Positions 17,983-29,573 of a DNA stretch of 33,143 nt are shown here, piece after piece. This stretch comes from Thermoanaerobacter uzonensis DSM 18761 (GTDB taxonomy: Bacteria; Bacillota; Thermoanaerobacteria; Thermoanaerobacterales; Thermoanaerobacteraceae). Positions within the stretch are counted from its first letter, which is position 1. Every line of letters begins with the position of its first letter. A program made the translations under genes and the position numbers. Below the pieces are notes generated by a model. That model saw nothing but the letters and a program-made list of their open reading frames with translations. It did no database searches and was not told where the DNA came from. The stretch is from NCBI RefSeq assembly GCF_900129115.1, contig NZ_FQUR01000021.1:1-33143 (forward strand), given 5' to 3'.

Positions 17983-20416
17983 AAATATATCCCATCCTTT
18001 TTAAAAATTCATCTAATTTCTTAACTTCTTCATCTCTATCATTTCTTAATTCATTTAAAGAAACTTTATATTTATCCCATAAGTTTTCAAAAATCTTTAT
18101 TAATTCTTTCTTTTCTTCGTTTAAATATTTCTCGAGTTGATTTTGTATGAGTTCAAAAAATTTTTCAAGTAAGAGTTCCTTTACTTCACTTTCTGTTAGT
18201 GTTTCAATTTTCTCATCTATCTTTTTCTCAACTTCTTTTTCTTTGTCGTTTATAGCTTTTTTTATTTTTTTGATTTCTTTTTCTTTTTGCTCAATTTTTT
18301 CTAATAAATTACTCCATTTTATGGCTTCTTTTCTTGAGATTTCATTATTTTGCTTGTTTAAGTCTTTTATCATATCCTTTAAAAATTCCTTTACTTTATT
18401 TGCAGTTTTATCGCCTTGCTCTTCTTCATCCCAGTCTTCCACTTCTTCCAAAATCTCATTCAAATCTCCTTCAAGCTCATTAAGATTGCTTTCCAGATTT
18501 TCGATTTCATCTAAATCTTCTTTAAAATATTTTTCCTTAATTCTATCTCTTTCAATTAAATTTTTGTTCCATCCATTGTTTATTATGCTTTTGAAGTCAT
18601 AAACAAGGTCTTCCCACCAATTTGCAAATATACCCGCAATTTTAAATTCATCAAAAGTACCAATTGGCAGTAAAGTATTTTTTAGTTTAGCTAAAGACTC
18701 ATCTCTAAATTTCCAGAGATTATTTTTCCCATAAAATTGCTCAATTTGTAGCTTAACATCATTCCACCAGTCATTTAGTCTTTCTTCGTGAGTTAAAGCA
18801 AGATTTTTTATTTCAGTGGAATCTTCAATAACTTCTTTAATTTGATTTTTTTCTTTTATTTCATCTTTAAACTCCAAATAATCTTTGTCTTTCTCATCAA
18901 GTAAAATCTCGTAATTAATATGCAATTTCTTAAATTGTTCTTCATAATTTGCTACTTCTTTTTTAGGTATACCACCAAAAAGATGTGCATGAACATCGTT
19001 AATTTCTATATCTGGAGAATTATCCACATACCTTCTTATATTAAGGTTAAAGTCATTTTCTTCAATCTCTTTGATATCAACCAATCTTGAATATTTGGGT
19101 ATATCTTTTTTACTGTCAAATACATCAACTATTTTTTCTATGTCTTCTGGCCTTAAAAAGTTTTGGCTCCTACCTTCTCCATATTCTCTATCTGCATTTA
19201 TAAATAAAATCTTGTTTTTTAGATTTTCTGGTTTGTTTTTGTTGATCACAATAACGCAAGCGGGTATGCCTGTATTGTAAAAAAGCTTAGGGGGTAAGCC
19301 TATAATTGCTTCTATAATGCCTTCTTTTACAATTTCTTCTCTAATTACTTTTTCCTGACCACCTCTGAATAAAACTCCATGAGGCATGACAGTTGCCATA
19401 ATACCATTATCTTTTAGGCTCGCAATCATGTGCTGTAAAAACATAAGGTCAGCTTTTTTTCCTGTCTCAGGTGTAAATCCATATTTAAATCTTTCTTGAA
19501 ATTGCATATTTGCACGTGTATAGTTTTCTGAAAAAGGTGGATTTGCAAGCACTATGTCAAATTTTTTTATATATCCATTTTCTAAAAACATAGGAGTTGT
19601 TAGTACATCTTCATTCTCTATATGGGCATCGTTAATACCGTGTAAAATCATATTCATTTTACATATAGACCACGTCAATCCATTGTTTTCCTGACCATAT
19701 AGTCCTAAATTGTTTGTATTTTGTCCTCGTTCTTCTACATAATGAAATGCTTCAATTAAAAAACCGCCGGAACCTACTGTTGGGTCATATATTAACATGC
19801 CTTCTTTTGGCTTCACAAGTCTTACCATTAATTTTTTTACATGAGAGGGCGTATAAAATTCCCCCCCTTTTTTGCCTGCCGAATCTGCAAATTCTTTTAA
19901 TAAATACTCATAAGCGGCACCAAGAAGGTCAGGGAATTCAAAGTTTGAAGGAAGTAATTCATATTTATTAAAGTGATTTATAAGGTCTATAAGCTGCTGG
20001 TCTTTAAGACGTGACCTCCCCTTTACAGCATTAAAATCAATATGTTTTAAAACACCGTCAAGTTCAGGATTTGCTTCCTCTAAAGCACCTAAAGCTTTAT
20101 TTAACTTATTGCCAACATCTTCTTTAAATTTTAGTATATTTCCCCATCTTGCTCTTTCAGGTACAAAAAAAGTATCACCATAAGAACTTGGGTCTTCCAA
20201 CAAGTCTTCAATCTGTTCTTTTGAAAAACCCATTTGTGTAAATTTATTTATTAAATCTTTTCGTTTACTCTCAAAAACATCTGAAGTATACTTTAAAAAA
20301 AGCATGCCAAATATATATTCTTTATATTCGGAGGCATCCATTTTACCCCTTAAAATATCTGCCGCCTTAAACAAATGTGTTTCAAGCTGTCTTAAACTTA
20401 TTTTATCGCCATTCAT
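17975..20416 (-). CDS. hsdM: Type I restriction-modification DNA methyltransferase subunit, long form
   Basis: An 813-residue N6-adenine methyltransferase that modifies the site selected by HsdS. An N-terminal HsdM helical domain (about 10-165) is followed by the methylase domain with GGEFYTP, the SAM motif [14 protein letters not shown] (about 211-224) and the catalytic NPPF (about 292-295). Typical HsdM proteins are near 500 residues; the extra C-terminal part (about 560-810) is very rich in Glu and Lys and looks like a long coiled coil. The ATG at 20416 follows AGGAGGT; a TTG lies just before it. The conserved segment AGKKGGEFY is encoded by six A and seven G in a row. Confidence 0.95.
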   Translation of the reverse strand: MNGDKISLRQLETHLFKAADILRGKMDASEYKEYIFGMLFLKYTSDVFESKRKDLINKFTQMGFSKEQIEDLLEDPSSYGDTFFVPERARWGNILKFKEDVGNKLNKALGALEEANPELDGVLKHIDFNAVKGRSRLKDQQLIDLINHFNKYELLPSNFEFPDLLGAAYEYLLKEFADSAGKKGGEFYTPSHVKKLMVRLVKPKEGMLIYDPTVGSGGFLIEAFHYVEERGQNTNNLGLYGQENNGLTWSICKMNMILHGINDAHIENEDVLTTPMFLENGYIKKFDIVLANPPFSENYTRANMQFQERFKYGFTPETGKKADLMFLQHMIASLKDNGIMATVMPHGVLFRGGQEKVIREEIVKEGIIEAIIGLPPKLFYNTGIPACVIVINKNKPENLKNKILFINADREYGEGRSQNFLRPEDIEKIVDVFDSKKDIPKYSRLVDIKEIEENDFNLNIRRYVDNSPDIEINDVHAHLFGGIPKKEVANYEEQFKKLHINYEILLDEKDKDYLEFKDEIKEKNQIKEVIEDSTEIKNLALTHEERLNDWWNDVKLQIEQFYGKNNLWKFRDESLAKLKNTLLPIGTFDEFKIAGIFANWWEDLVYDFKSIINNGWNKNLIERDRIKEKYFKEDLDEIENLESNLNELEGDLNEILEEVEDWDEEEQGDKTANKVKEFLKDMIKDLNKQNNEISRKEAIKWSNLLEKIEQKEKEIKKIKKAINDKEKEVEKKIDEKIETLTESEVKELLLEKFFELIQNQLEKYLNEEKKELIKIFENLWDKYKVSLNELRNDRDEEVKKLDEFLKRMGYIYE

Positions 20417-20472
20417 CAATGTACCTCCTAAAGCAAATAATATTTTGTCCTTTTAAAACTGTATCTATATAT

Positions 20473-20502
20473 ATTCTACACTATCTATGTATACTCCTTC
20501 AA
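20473..20502 (-). promoter_or_regulatory. Promoter for hsdMSR
   Basis: On the minus strand a -35 TTGAAG (20497-20502) and a -10 TAGAAT (20473-20478), preceded by TG, are 18 bases apart, about 55 bases upstream of hsdM. It separates the hsd operon from the mrr gene. The remaining gap to mrr (20503-20577) is plain AT-rich sequence. Confidence 0.5.
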
Positions 20503-20577
20503 TTTTACGATAAAAATCAATTTTGCATAGAAAACTAGCCTTTTTTAATGTAATAATAATGTTTTTAATATTTTTAG

Positions 20578-21486
20578 TCATTCTTCAAAATAGTTATTAT
20601 CAATTCTTTTTATCTCGTATAGTTCTTGAACGATTACACCAACATTAAAATCTATCATATATTCAGCTAATCTGTACCCGTCTATTAGAATTATTTTTTT
20701 AGTTGTTAACCTTTCAACATACTCTTTGGCTTCTTTTGTAAAATTAGAAGTTGTTATAAAAATACCTTTACTCGCCCCATGTCCATCTAAAGCTCCTGCA
20801 AACGCCTGAACGTCTGGTCTTCCAACAGGTCTATCTTTCCATCTTTTAGCTTGTATATAGATTTTATCAAGCCTTAATTTATCTTCATTTATTATACCAT
20901 CTATACCTTCATCATTTGTTTTTTGGGTTCTTTCTTTTGCTTCTTCTTTAGAACCCCCATATCCCATTTTTATTAACAAATCTAATACTATTTCTTCAAA
21001 CTTATAAGAATCTACTTCTTTTAGTTTTTGTAGCAATTCGTCTATTAGAGAATCTTTTATTTCATTATAAGCATTGCTAATTCTTTCAAATGGGGTCATA
21101 TTATCTTCTGGCTCTCTCTTATATCCATCTGGACCTTTTACCTCTTTATGCAGTTTAAATTCTTTAAAACTATCATATTTCATTAGATATTTATAGTCTA
21201 AATGCTTAACTCCCTCTGCCAACAATTTACTTCCTTCTTCAGTAATTTTGAATTCTCCTCTCTTAGGAGACTCTAAAAGCCCCTCCTTCTTTAAATACGT
21301 AGCCGCCCATCCAATTCTATTATAGAAAATTTTAACACCACTTTCACTTCTTGAATTTACTTCTTCTTCTGTCAAGTTAAATACATTTTTAAGTTTTTCT
21401 TCTAACTCTTTATATTTGTGTATTCCACCATCAGAAAGAATTTTAAGTAACGGTAACATAATCTCTTCATATGTAGGTATAGCCAT
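20578..21486 (-). CDS. mrr: Mrr-type restriction endonuclease
   Basis: A 302-residue protein with the two Mrr domains. The N-terminal Mrr_N winged-helix domain (MAIPTYEEIMLPLLKILSDG, about 1-90) is followed by a C-terminal PD-(D/E)xK nuclease domain with GYGGSKEEA, NDEGIDGIINEDKLRLDKIY and IQAKRW (the QxK motif), then FAGALDGHGASKGIFITTSNF. Mrr enzymes restrict modified or foreign DNA. The ATG at 21486 follows GGGAG; ATG codons further upstream lack one. It lies between the type I operon and the CRISPR genes, with its own promoter. Confidence 0.93.
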   Translation of the reverse strand: MAIPTYEEIMLPLLKILSDGGIHKYKELEEKLKNVFNLTEEEVNSRSESGVKIFYNRIGWAATYLKKEGLLESPKRGEFKITEEGSKLLAEGVKHLDYKYLMKYDSFKEFKLHKEVKGPDGYKREPEDNMTPFERISNAYNEIKDSLIDELLQKLKEVDSYKFEEIVLDLLIKMGYGGSKEEAKERTQKTNDEGIDGIINEDKLRLDKIYIQAKRWKDRPVGRPDVQAFAGALDGHGASKGIFITTSNFTKEAKEYVERLTTKKIILIDGYRLAEYMIDFNVGVIVQELYEIKRIDNNYFEE

Positions 21487-21511
21487 CTTATCAACTCCCA
21501 TGTAAAGCATA

Positions 21512-21539
21512 TTTATATATATTCAACAAAACTTTGCAA
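21512..21539 (-). promoter_or_regulatory. Promoter for mrr
   Basis: On the minus strand a -35 TTGCAA (21534-21539) and a -10 TATAAA (21512-21517) are 16 bases apart, about 25 bases upstream of the start codon. It comes right after the terminator that closes the CRISPR gene set. Confidence 0.4.
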
Positions 21540-21565
21540 AATCCTCTAAAACTATACATGAAAAT

Positions 21566-21602
21566 AAAAACAGGCAATATGTATTAATGTATGCCTGTTT
21601 TT
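21566..21602. terminator. Bidirectional terminator between the CRISPR genes and mrr
   Basis: AAAAACAGGCA (21566-21576) and TGCCTGTTTTT (21592-21602) form an 11-bp stem with a 15-base loop and runs of T on both strands. On the minus strand it closes transcription from the cas genes before the mrr promoter. Confidence 0.8.
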
Positions 21603-21627
21603 TATAGCATATAATTTTATAATATAA

Positions 21628-21870
21628 TTAATCTATCTTTGTAAATTTGCCCTTAATAAGCCGATATTTACTTAAATCAATCCCATTAAAGTTTGAAATT
21701 TTACTACCTACCTTTATAAAATAGCCTGCTTCTTGAACTCTTGGTATATTCTGTGTAAAATCAAATTCTGTAAGGAGTTTGATTTTTCCTTCAAATTTAT
21801 TGTAAACAACACGAGTTTACTTTTTCATAGCAAACTCATGAGTATAGCTTTCTTTTTTTATATAAAATTA
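21628..21870 (-). pseudogene. Remnant of an unidentified gene at the end of the cas gene set
   Basis: On the minus strand a stop-free stretch of 63 codons (21628-21816) reads like a real protein end, with segments such as FTQNIPRVQEAGYFIKVGSK and FNGIDLSKYRLIKGKFTKID. It has no start codon. Just upstream there is an in-frame TAA (21817-21819), before which KKESYTHEFAMKK continues in the same frame back to about 21860, where another stop occurs. This looks like a decayed gene rather than random AT-rich sequence. The family is not recognised; a former CRISPR-associated gene is plausible because of its position. The rest of the 21603-21904 gap shows nothing else. Confidence 0.4.
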
Positions 21871-21904
21871 ATAAAAACCTTTTTTGCTAGATTTTATACA
21901 ATAT

Positions 21905-23824
<1,920 letters not shown>

Positions 23825-24403
23825 TTAAATAACTGATATTTTTAAAAACCTACTGTCAACAAAACCAGCTTGTCCAATTTCATTGTAGCCTATATAATTT
23901 CTCGTATGTAACACTAAACTTTTCTTATTATTGTTTAGGTCCTCAATTGAGTTATTACCTATAAATTCCCTTGGTACTATATATCTAATTCCTCTTTTTT
24001 CAGAAACTTCTATAAAATTACCTTTATCTTCAAATTTACTTCCATACATTATTTGCTTAGCATCAATATATTCTATTTGATTCTCTTTTGCATCAGCATC
24101 TTCTTTCCTGTATCTATATTTAAATTTGTTTTCTGACCTCCAAATATACAATTCTTCCTTTTCATTAAATATTCTCATTTTTTGAAGATATTTTTTAAAA
24201 TTAGGTGATTCATTATTGTAAAATTTGATTTCACCATTTTGTACTGTTCCAAATAAAACTGCATAATCAAGCCAGCATACTATATATCCTTTGCCAACAT
24301 CTTTTATTTTTTGAATAAATGCATCATTGTTTAATTCATTGTCCATATCTTTTTGTTCAACTTTTGAATAAATTGTTTTGATTTCATAAATATCATTTAG
24401 CAT
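23825..24403 (-). CDS. csx19: CRISPR-associated protein Csx19
   Basis: A 192-residue protein placed in the Csx19 (TIGR03984) family by its type III-D context and by its sequence: an N-terminal YIVCWLDYAVLFGTVQNGEI block and a C-terminal RNYIGYNEIGQAGFVDSRFL. Csx19 is a III-D-specific subunit that, in the characterised variant complex, sits with the Cas7 subunits; its own biochemical function is unclear. The ATG at 24403 overlaps the end of the double-Cas7 gene by 11 bases, with GAGGGATTGGG as ribosome site, so its expression is coupled. Confidence 0.75.
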   Translation of the reverse strand: MLNDIYEIKTIYSKVEQKDMDNELNNDAFIQKIKDVGKGYIVCWLDYAVLFGTVQNGEIKFYNNESPNFKKYLQKMRIFNEKEELYIWRSENKFKYRYRKEDADAKENQIEYIDAKQIMYGSKFEDKGNFIEVSEKRGIRYIVPREFIGNNSIEDLNNNKKSLVLHTRNYIGYNEIGQAGFVDSRFLKISVI

Positions 24404-25826
24404 CCCAATCCCTCGCTTTTTTTAAGAATTCTTTAACAAAATTTTCTAATTTCTCTTTATCTTTATCATTAACTAATACTTTGTTTGTCCTTTTATCATC
24501 TTCACTTTTTTGAATAGTATATTTTTCTACATTATATTCAATTTCTATCCCTTTACCTTTTAAGACTCCTCTTCCTATATTTTTTTCTCCGCCAATAGGC
24601 AAATCTTCATTCCATAAGTCTTTCAATACTAAAAGTAAAAGCCCAATTTCCCAGTCTTTTGCATCTTTAATTTTTATTTTTAATCGCACATTTTCATCAT
24701 TATGCCAAAGAGGTTTAGATTGAAATAAAGCACCTGCAATTACTCCTCCTGTAAATCTATCAATCTTTATTCTTGCCTGCTCTTTTTCAATCACATTCTC
24801 AACTATACTCTCATCAATAATTACTCTGCTTTTGTATTTAGTCTCTTCTTTATTTTCTGTATCAGCCCAGCCAAATAATTTTTTTAAATCATCATTTTCT
24901 TCTTGATTATTCTTGCATAATGTGTTTACTATCTTAAAAGCTCTCGATCTTATCGCACCTTTTAGTGAAGTTCCAGTTAAAACATTTTTGCCATTATATT
25001 TTATGTGTACTTTATCCGGATCTTTGGAGTCCGTTGTATATGAACTTATAATAAGTGAGCTCTTTATTGAAAAATCTGCAGTTATAATACAATCAGCATT
25101 ATCTTTTTTAGAAAGTATATCTATCTTGCTTAAATCAAGTTCTATCTTCTTTAAATCAAGTTTATCTTCTGGCAAATACTCATTCTGTAAGAATTTCAAA
25201 TAATTTATCCCATCATTAGGAAAATCAAATTTTAATATCTGAAAGTTTTTTAACTTAAATCTTCCAAATCCTTTAGTAGTAAATGCACCAAACTGAACAT
25301 TACCAGCCTCAAACTCAGTAATTATAGTTTTTAATATTTTTAGAATATCATTTGTCTTATTTTTAAAGCTTTTCCTTATCTTAATTTCAGCTTTAAATTC
25401 AAATTCTAAGTCTTTATTAACTATTTCATAATCATATTTTGCTTTCTCTTTTGCAGTTCCAGTTTTTTCATCTATTGCCACACCATCTCTAACAGTTATC
25501 AAGTCTTCTTTAGGGTTGTCCATAATTTTTAAAATCTTCAAATCACTAAGAATAAAATGACTTTGAACAGCTTTATTGTTATTTAGATTTTTAGAACCCC
25601 AAAAATACTCCCATGTTTCTTTATCTTCTTCTTTAAAATTTTTCGAAATATGGTGTCTTAATGCCCCCACAAAAGAAGTTGCTGGTATATAAGGATTGCC
25701 ATTCTCATCTTTTATAATTTCTATATCAATAATATCACCTTTACCCGTACCAATTACAAAAGGTGAAGTGTTTTCTAAAATACCTTCTATAACAATAATA
25801 CTTGCAAGTTTAGAATTATCATTCAT
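24393..25826 (-). CDS. Double Cas7 (two fused RAMP domains), type III-D
   Basis: A 477-residue fusion of two Csm3-like RAMP domains. Domain 1 (about 8-200) has IGTGKGDIIDIEIIKDENGN followed by PYIPATSFVGALR; D31 or D34 lies where the target-RNA-cleaving Asp of Csm3 is found. Its closing Gly-rich loop is FTTKGFGRFKL (about 182-192). Domain 2 (about 245-450) has NVLTGTSLKGAIRSR and the loop GGEKNIGRGVLKG. This is the layout of Cas7-2x in the III-D variant complex: one chain covers two positions of the crRNA filament. ATG 25826 overlaps the preceding stop as ATGAATGA behind GGGGGGAG. Confidence 0.85.
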   Translation of the reverse strand: MNDNSKLASIIVIEGILENTSPFVIGTGKGDIIDIEIIKDENGNPYIPATSFVGALRHHISKNFKEEDKETWEYFWGSKNLNNNKAVQSHFILSDLKILKIMDNPKEDLITVRDGVAIDEKTGTAKEKAKYDYEIVNKDLEFEFKAEIKIRKSFKNKTNDILKILKTIITEFEAGNVQFGAFTTKGFGRFKLKNFQILKFDFPNDGINYLKFLQNEYLPEDKLDLKKIELDLSKIDILSKKDNADCIITADFSIKSSLIISSYTTDSKDPDKVHIKYNGKNVLTGTSLKGAIRSRAFKIVNTLCKNNQEENDDLKKLFGWADTENKEETKYKSRVIIDESIVENVIEKEQARIKIDRFTGGVIAGALFQSKPLWHNDENVRLKIKIKDAKDWEIGLLLLVLKDLWNEDLPIGGEKNIGRGVLKGKGIEIEYNVEKYTIQKSEDDKRTNKVLVNDKDKEKLENFVKEFLKKARDWDAK

Positions 25827-28020
25827 CTTTTTCTCCCCCCTGCTTTTTAAATAATCTTAAATATCTAAAGAAGCTAATCCAGTATGTTTTTGACAGATTA
25901 AAATTATCCAACTGTATCTTTAATTCTCCAACAGCTTTTGATAATTTGTCATAAAATTCAATTTCATTTGAATTATTATTAAAAATATCTAATTTATATA
26001 AATTATCCCATAAATTTAAATTTTTTAAGGTTTCACCAGCAGGCTTTTTCTCCAAATCTTTTAATTTTGTTTTCCAATCATCAAATTTATTAGTTTTAAA
26101 CAGCATCCCTTCAAGCCGTCCTATTAAATTGTTTGAAATGGTTTCTTTTCTGTTTTTATAATCCTCTGCTTTTTCAAAAGCTTTAAATTTTAAAATTTCT
26201 TCTGCTTTTTGTTTTACTATATTTTCTAAAATAGCCTTTGAATATTGGATGATTATTCCCTTATGTCCATCTTCTTCATCATATTTCCTCTCATAATTTT
26301 CTTCCAAAGACGAATATACCTTGACCCTGCCAAATCCTAATTCTGTTTTTTCTCCAAAACCATATATTAAAAGAGAATTTAATTTTTCTTTTAAATCATT
26401 ACAACCCTCAATTTTTATTTTGAATGCAGAACCTGGTGAATAAGCTAATTCACGCGTATTTTTCATTCTCCAAACACCAATAAAGTTTTCAACATACTCG
26501 GTTTTTGCAATAATTTTTTCTACAGTAATATTGAAACAATCAAAGTGTTTTTTTAGGTAATTTTCTAATGCTTTCACAGATATATCAGGAAAACCCCATT
26601 CGTTATATAAAATAACAGGAGAAGTTGCTACTATAATAAACTCATCTTTCACATCTTCTAAATCGTCTGTGTCTTCTAAATCGCCAAATTCTATATTTAC
26701 TAAGCCATATTGTGCACTTTTTGATCTACCAATAAAAGAGGTAAAGTTGTCACCAAATATTCTTTTTATTTCTTCAAGGTATCCCTCATCACCTATAATA
26801 AATCCTTTGAATTCTTCTCCTTCGTTTATTGCCTCATAATAAAAGATTTCTTCTCCTGTAGCATGTCCTTTTTCTCTGTTTCTTGCATTATGAAAATAAA
26901 ATGTTGTTGAGACGTCATGGGAATAAATTTTATCGCTATTATAATAAACCATTTTATTCACTGGCTTTGTTTTTATGCTTTCAGGAACTTTTTCTAAAAT
27001 ATTGTACATTTGATCGGAATCTTCTCCTTTTTCTTTATGTAAATAAAGTGCTGGGTAGTAAGTTTTATCTTTTTTAAAGGGATATGCAGAAGTAAATAAA
27101 ATCTCATTTTTTAAAAATAAATTATAAAAATTGTCATCTTTATGGGCAGCATTACTTAAATTAAATTCCTTTATAAATTTATTCGCAAATAAACCTCTAA
27201 TTGTTGTAGATGGTATATATTTTTCTGTATTAATTGTGTTTTGCTCTCCTATCTCTTTTGCTAATACAATCGGAGATAATATAGTTATTTTGTAAGATAA
27301 TTTTTTTATATTTCCTTTTTTATTAGCATTAAATTTTCCTGAATCAGAAGATTTAATCTCTTCTGTGATATTTTTATCATTATCATTATTTAAATATTGA
27401 ATAGCATCATCAATACTGCTAATTTTAATATCTTCAATAGTGCATTTTATTTCACCAAATCCACGATTTCTTGATGTACCAATTCTTTTTAGATTAATTG
27501 CAGCCAAATACAATAGAGCGTTTTCTTTTTTGCTCAAAGAAGTTATTTCATAAAGTTCACCTTCAAATTTTAAACCTGGCTTTAAAACTCGAAATGTCCT
27601 AAGTGAACCCTCTTTAGCAATTTCACCATCTTCATCTATAGAAGTTTGCTGCCTTATAGATGTATAATAAGATGCAATTTGAGAAGGATGTATAAAAATG
27701 TTATATGTGCTTTTTTTATCACGTTTTAAGTTTTCAACTTCTTCTCTTATATTCTCATAATCATTTATGTATAAATTACCTATATGCAGCTTTCCTTCTA
27801 CAAAACCATCTTCCCCAAATATGCTTTTAACAATACTATAATCTTCTAAACCTAACATATCGCAAACTTCTTTTGCACTTTCTTTTAATACACCTTTTAC
27901 ACGTCTTGAAGGAATGTAGGGAAATCCAAGGTCATCTAATACTACATCGCTATCTATTATACCTGCACCTTCTCCAGAACTTGATAACGTATATGATAAT
28001 AATTTTATACCAATTTTCAT
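25819..28020 (-). CDS. csx10: Cas7-Csx10(Cas5)-helical tail fusion, type III-D
   Basis: A 733-residue protein with three parts. Residues 1-205 are a Cas7-like RAMP domain (GEGAGIIDSDVVLDDLGFPY then IPSRRVKGVLKE; Gly loop GTSRNRGFGEIK at 181-192), with D23/D25 in the cleavage-Asp region. Residues 240-570 resemble Csx10, the Cas5-like subunit (KYIPSTTIRGLFANKF, GRSKSAQYGLV, GFGEKTELGFGRVKV). Residues 585-733 are helical and charged and could be a fused Cas11-like small subunit, since no separate Cas11 gene is seen. This order is that of the Cas7-Cas5-Cas11 fusion of the III-D variant. The ATG overlaps the cas10 stop by four bases (ATGA). Confidence 0.83.
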   Translation of the reverse strand: MKIGIKLLSYTLSSSGEGAGIIDSDVVLDDLGFPYIPSRRVKGVLKESAKEVCDMLGLEDYSIVKSIFGEDGFVEGKLHIGNLYINDYENIREEVENLKRDKKSTYNIFIHPSQIASYYTSIRQQTSIDEDGEIAKEGSLRTFRVLKPGLKFEGELYEITSLSKKENALLYLAAINLKRIGTSRNRGFGEIKCTIEDIKISSIDDAIQYLNNDNDKNITEEIKSSDSGKFNANKKGNIKKLSYKITILSPIVLAKEIGEQNTINTEKYIPSTTIRGLFANKFIKEFNLSNAAHKDDNFYNLFLKNEILFTSAYPFKKDKTYYPALYLHKEKGEDSDQMYNILEKVPESIKTKPVNKMVYYNSDKIYSHDVSTTFYFHNARNREKGHATGEEIFYYEAINEGEEFKGFIIGDEGYLEEIKRIFGDNFTSFIGRSKSAQYGLVNIEFGDLEDTDDLEDVKDEFIIVATSPVILYNEWGFPDISVKALENYLKKHFDCFNITVEKIIAKTEYVENFIGVWRMKNTRELAYSPGSAFKIKIEGCNDLKEKLNSLLIYGFGEKTELGFGRVKVYSSLEENYERKYDEEDGHKGIIIQYSKAILENIVKQKAEEILKFKAFEKAEDYKNRKETISNNLIGRLEGMLFKTNKFDDWKTKLKDLEKKPAGETLKNLNLWDNLYKLDIFNNNSNEIEFYDKLSKAVGELKIQLDNFNLSKTYWISFFRYLRLFKKQGGEKDE

Positions 28021-29573
28021 AATAATCCCTCCGGATAAAAATCTATAAGCTCTATAGCATCAAAATATGGTGTCTCTTTGTTTTGCCATATATGTTCATG
28101 ATAATACATTCCTTTTATCTGTGGTAGCTTTACTCCTTTAGCTTTTAATTCTTTCACATAAATTTTCGCATTATCTTTATCTTCAAATAAAATTTCTCTT
28201 AATTTCATAATTTTATTTTTGGGAATATTTTTAAATTCTTTAACAATATATTTTAAATTTTCTAATGACTTCTCTTCATTTGTTTTGTCAACCCGATAAG
28301 GTCCAAAATGAAGATTTCCATTTACAGTTGATAAATGCTTATTTATAATACCATCTAAGCTGCCGCTCCAACCAGATGAAGAGATAAAAAAGTCAATATA
28401 AGAACCTTCCTTTTTTCTCGATTCCTTTTTAGCTTTGTCAATTAAACCTTCTGCTAACTTATAAGCCCTATAAAAGGGATATTTTGTCTTTACAATACTT
28501 ACCCCCCCACATACAGATAAAGGCTCGTTATTTATGCTGTGATTAGCAAATTCCTTAATAAATATTTCAGCTAACCAAATCCCCAATCTGCCATCTGAAA
28601 TAAAAGTTATATCATCCCCGCCTAAGACAATGGGTCTTATTGGCAATATAATCTTTCCATTTTCCGTACTTAGTTTAAATTCTCCATTCTTTAAATCAAA
28701 AGCTTTATTTTTCTTAATTTGTTTTATTAAAATCTCTATCATTTTTTTAAATGTCTTTTCTGTAGCATTTCTCACGCCAATCGACAGCTTCCTATATTCT
28801 GAAAGACTTTCGCATTTTGAAAATCTCTCACCCATTTTATTCCCATCAATATGCACAACAGCAATATAGTCTTTGCCTTCTTGTTGACCTAATTTTTCGA
28901 TGTCATTTGTTAAAGTATATTTATCATTGAGTATATCATTTATTTTATCTATCATTTCATCTTTAGCTTTGTCTGAAAATTTTAATTTGGTCCAAGCTAC
29001 TGAAGAAATGTATTTTATTTTTGCATCTTGTTCGTTAAAACTTTCGGCTCTTTCTGGATCCTCAAAATTTTCTGCACTTTCATTAGTTCTTGGACAATCA
29101 AGTGTAAAACCATATTTAGGTAATGTTACATTAGGGGAATATTTGTTTTTATTTTCTCTTAAATTCTCGTGTAAATTTTTCATAGAATTTTTAAAATTAT
29201 CTAAATCAAAATCGTGTATTATTCCAAAAGCTGTTTTTAAACCTGGCACTTTAACTAAAAGAAGCTTCGTATAATTTTTTATAAATTCTGTAGTTTTATA
29301 TTTATCTTTAAATAAAACTAATGCATTCCCTCCGCCTATATATCCTATCTCAACTTCTTCACTGTCTTGGTTTATTTTGATATTTGTAGGATCATTTTCC
29401 CATTCCTTAATGTCTATATCCCTACTAAACGTTACTTTTAAAGCTTCTTTTAAAATATCTTCATATATTTTTTTAACCAAAAACGATGCACCAATATTTT
29501 CTTTTAGCTTATTGCTTAAAAAAATATATTCCTGTATTGATACTGTATCAATTAAAACTGCACTTAATTTCAT
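28017..29573 (-). CDS. cas10: Cas10 large subunit, no HD domain, cyclase motif intact
   Basis: A 518-residue type III signature protein. The first Palm domain is at about 5-120, with a degenerate GYIGGGNALVLF in place of GGDD. The second Palm domain holds HIDGNKMGERF (241-251) and an intact GGDD (318-321), predicted to make cyclic oligoadenylates from ATP when target RNA is bound. There is no N-terminal HD nuclease; the protein begins straight in the first Palm, and it is short for Cas10. So this system should act by signalling and Cas7 RNA cleavage, not by Cas10 DNase activity. A run of seven G encodes part of CGGVSIV. ATG 29573 overlaps the previous gene's stop (ATGA). Confidence 0.93.
   Translation of the reverse strand: MKLSAVLIDTVSIQEYIFLSNKLKENIGASFLVKKIYEDILKEALKVTFSRDIDIKEWENDPTNIKINQDSEEVEIGYIGGGNALVLFKDKYKTTEFIKNYTKLLLVKVPGLKTAFGIIHDFDLDNFKNSMKNLHENLRENKNKYSPNVTLPKYGFTLDCPRTNESAENFEDPERAESFNEQDAKIKYISSVAWTKLKFSDKAKDEMIDKINDILNDKYTLTNDIEKLGQQEGKDYIAVVHIDGNKMGERFSKCESLSEYRKLSIGVRNATEKTFKKMIEILIKQIKKNKAFDLKNGEFKLSTENGKIILPIRPIVLGGDDITFISDGRLGIWLAEIFIKEFANHSINNEPLSVCGGVSIVKTKYPFYRAYKLAEGLIDKAKKESRKKEGSYIDFFISSSGWSGSLDGIINKHLSTVNGNLHFGPYRVDKTNEEKSLENLKYIVKEFKNIPKNKIMKLREILFEDKDNAKIYVKELKAKGVKLPQIKGMYYHEHIWQNKETPYFDAIELIDFYPEGLL

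Noticed and set aside
18147-18602. 151-codon Ser/Phe-rich frame on the plus strand
   Set aside because: It is the shadow of the Glu/Lys-rich coiled coil of hsdM on the other strand.
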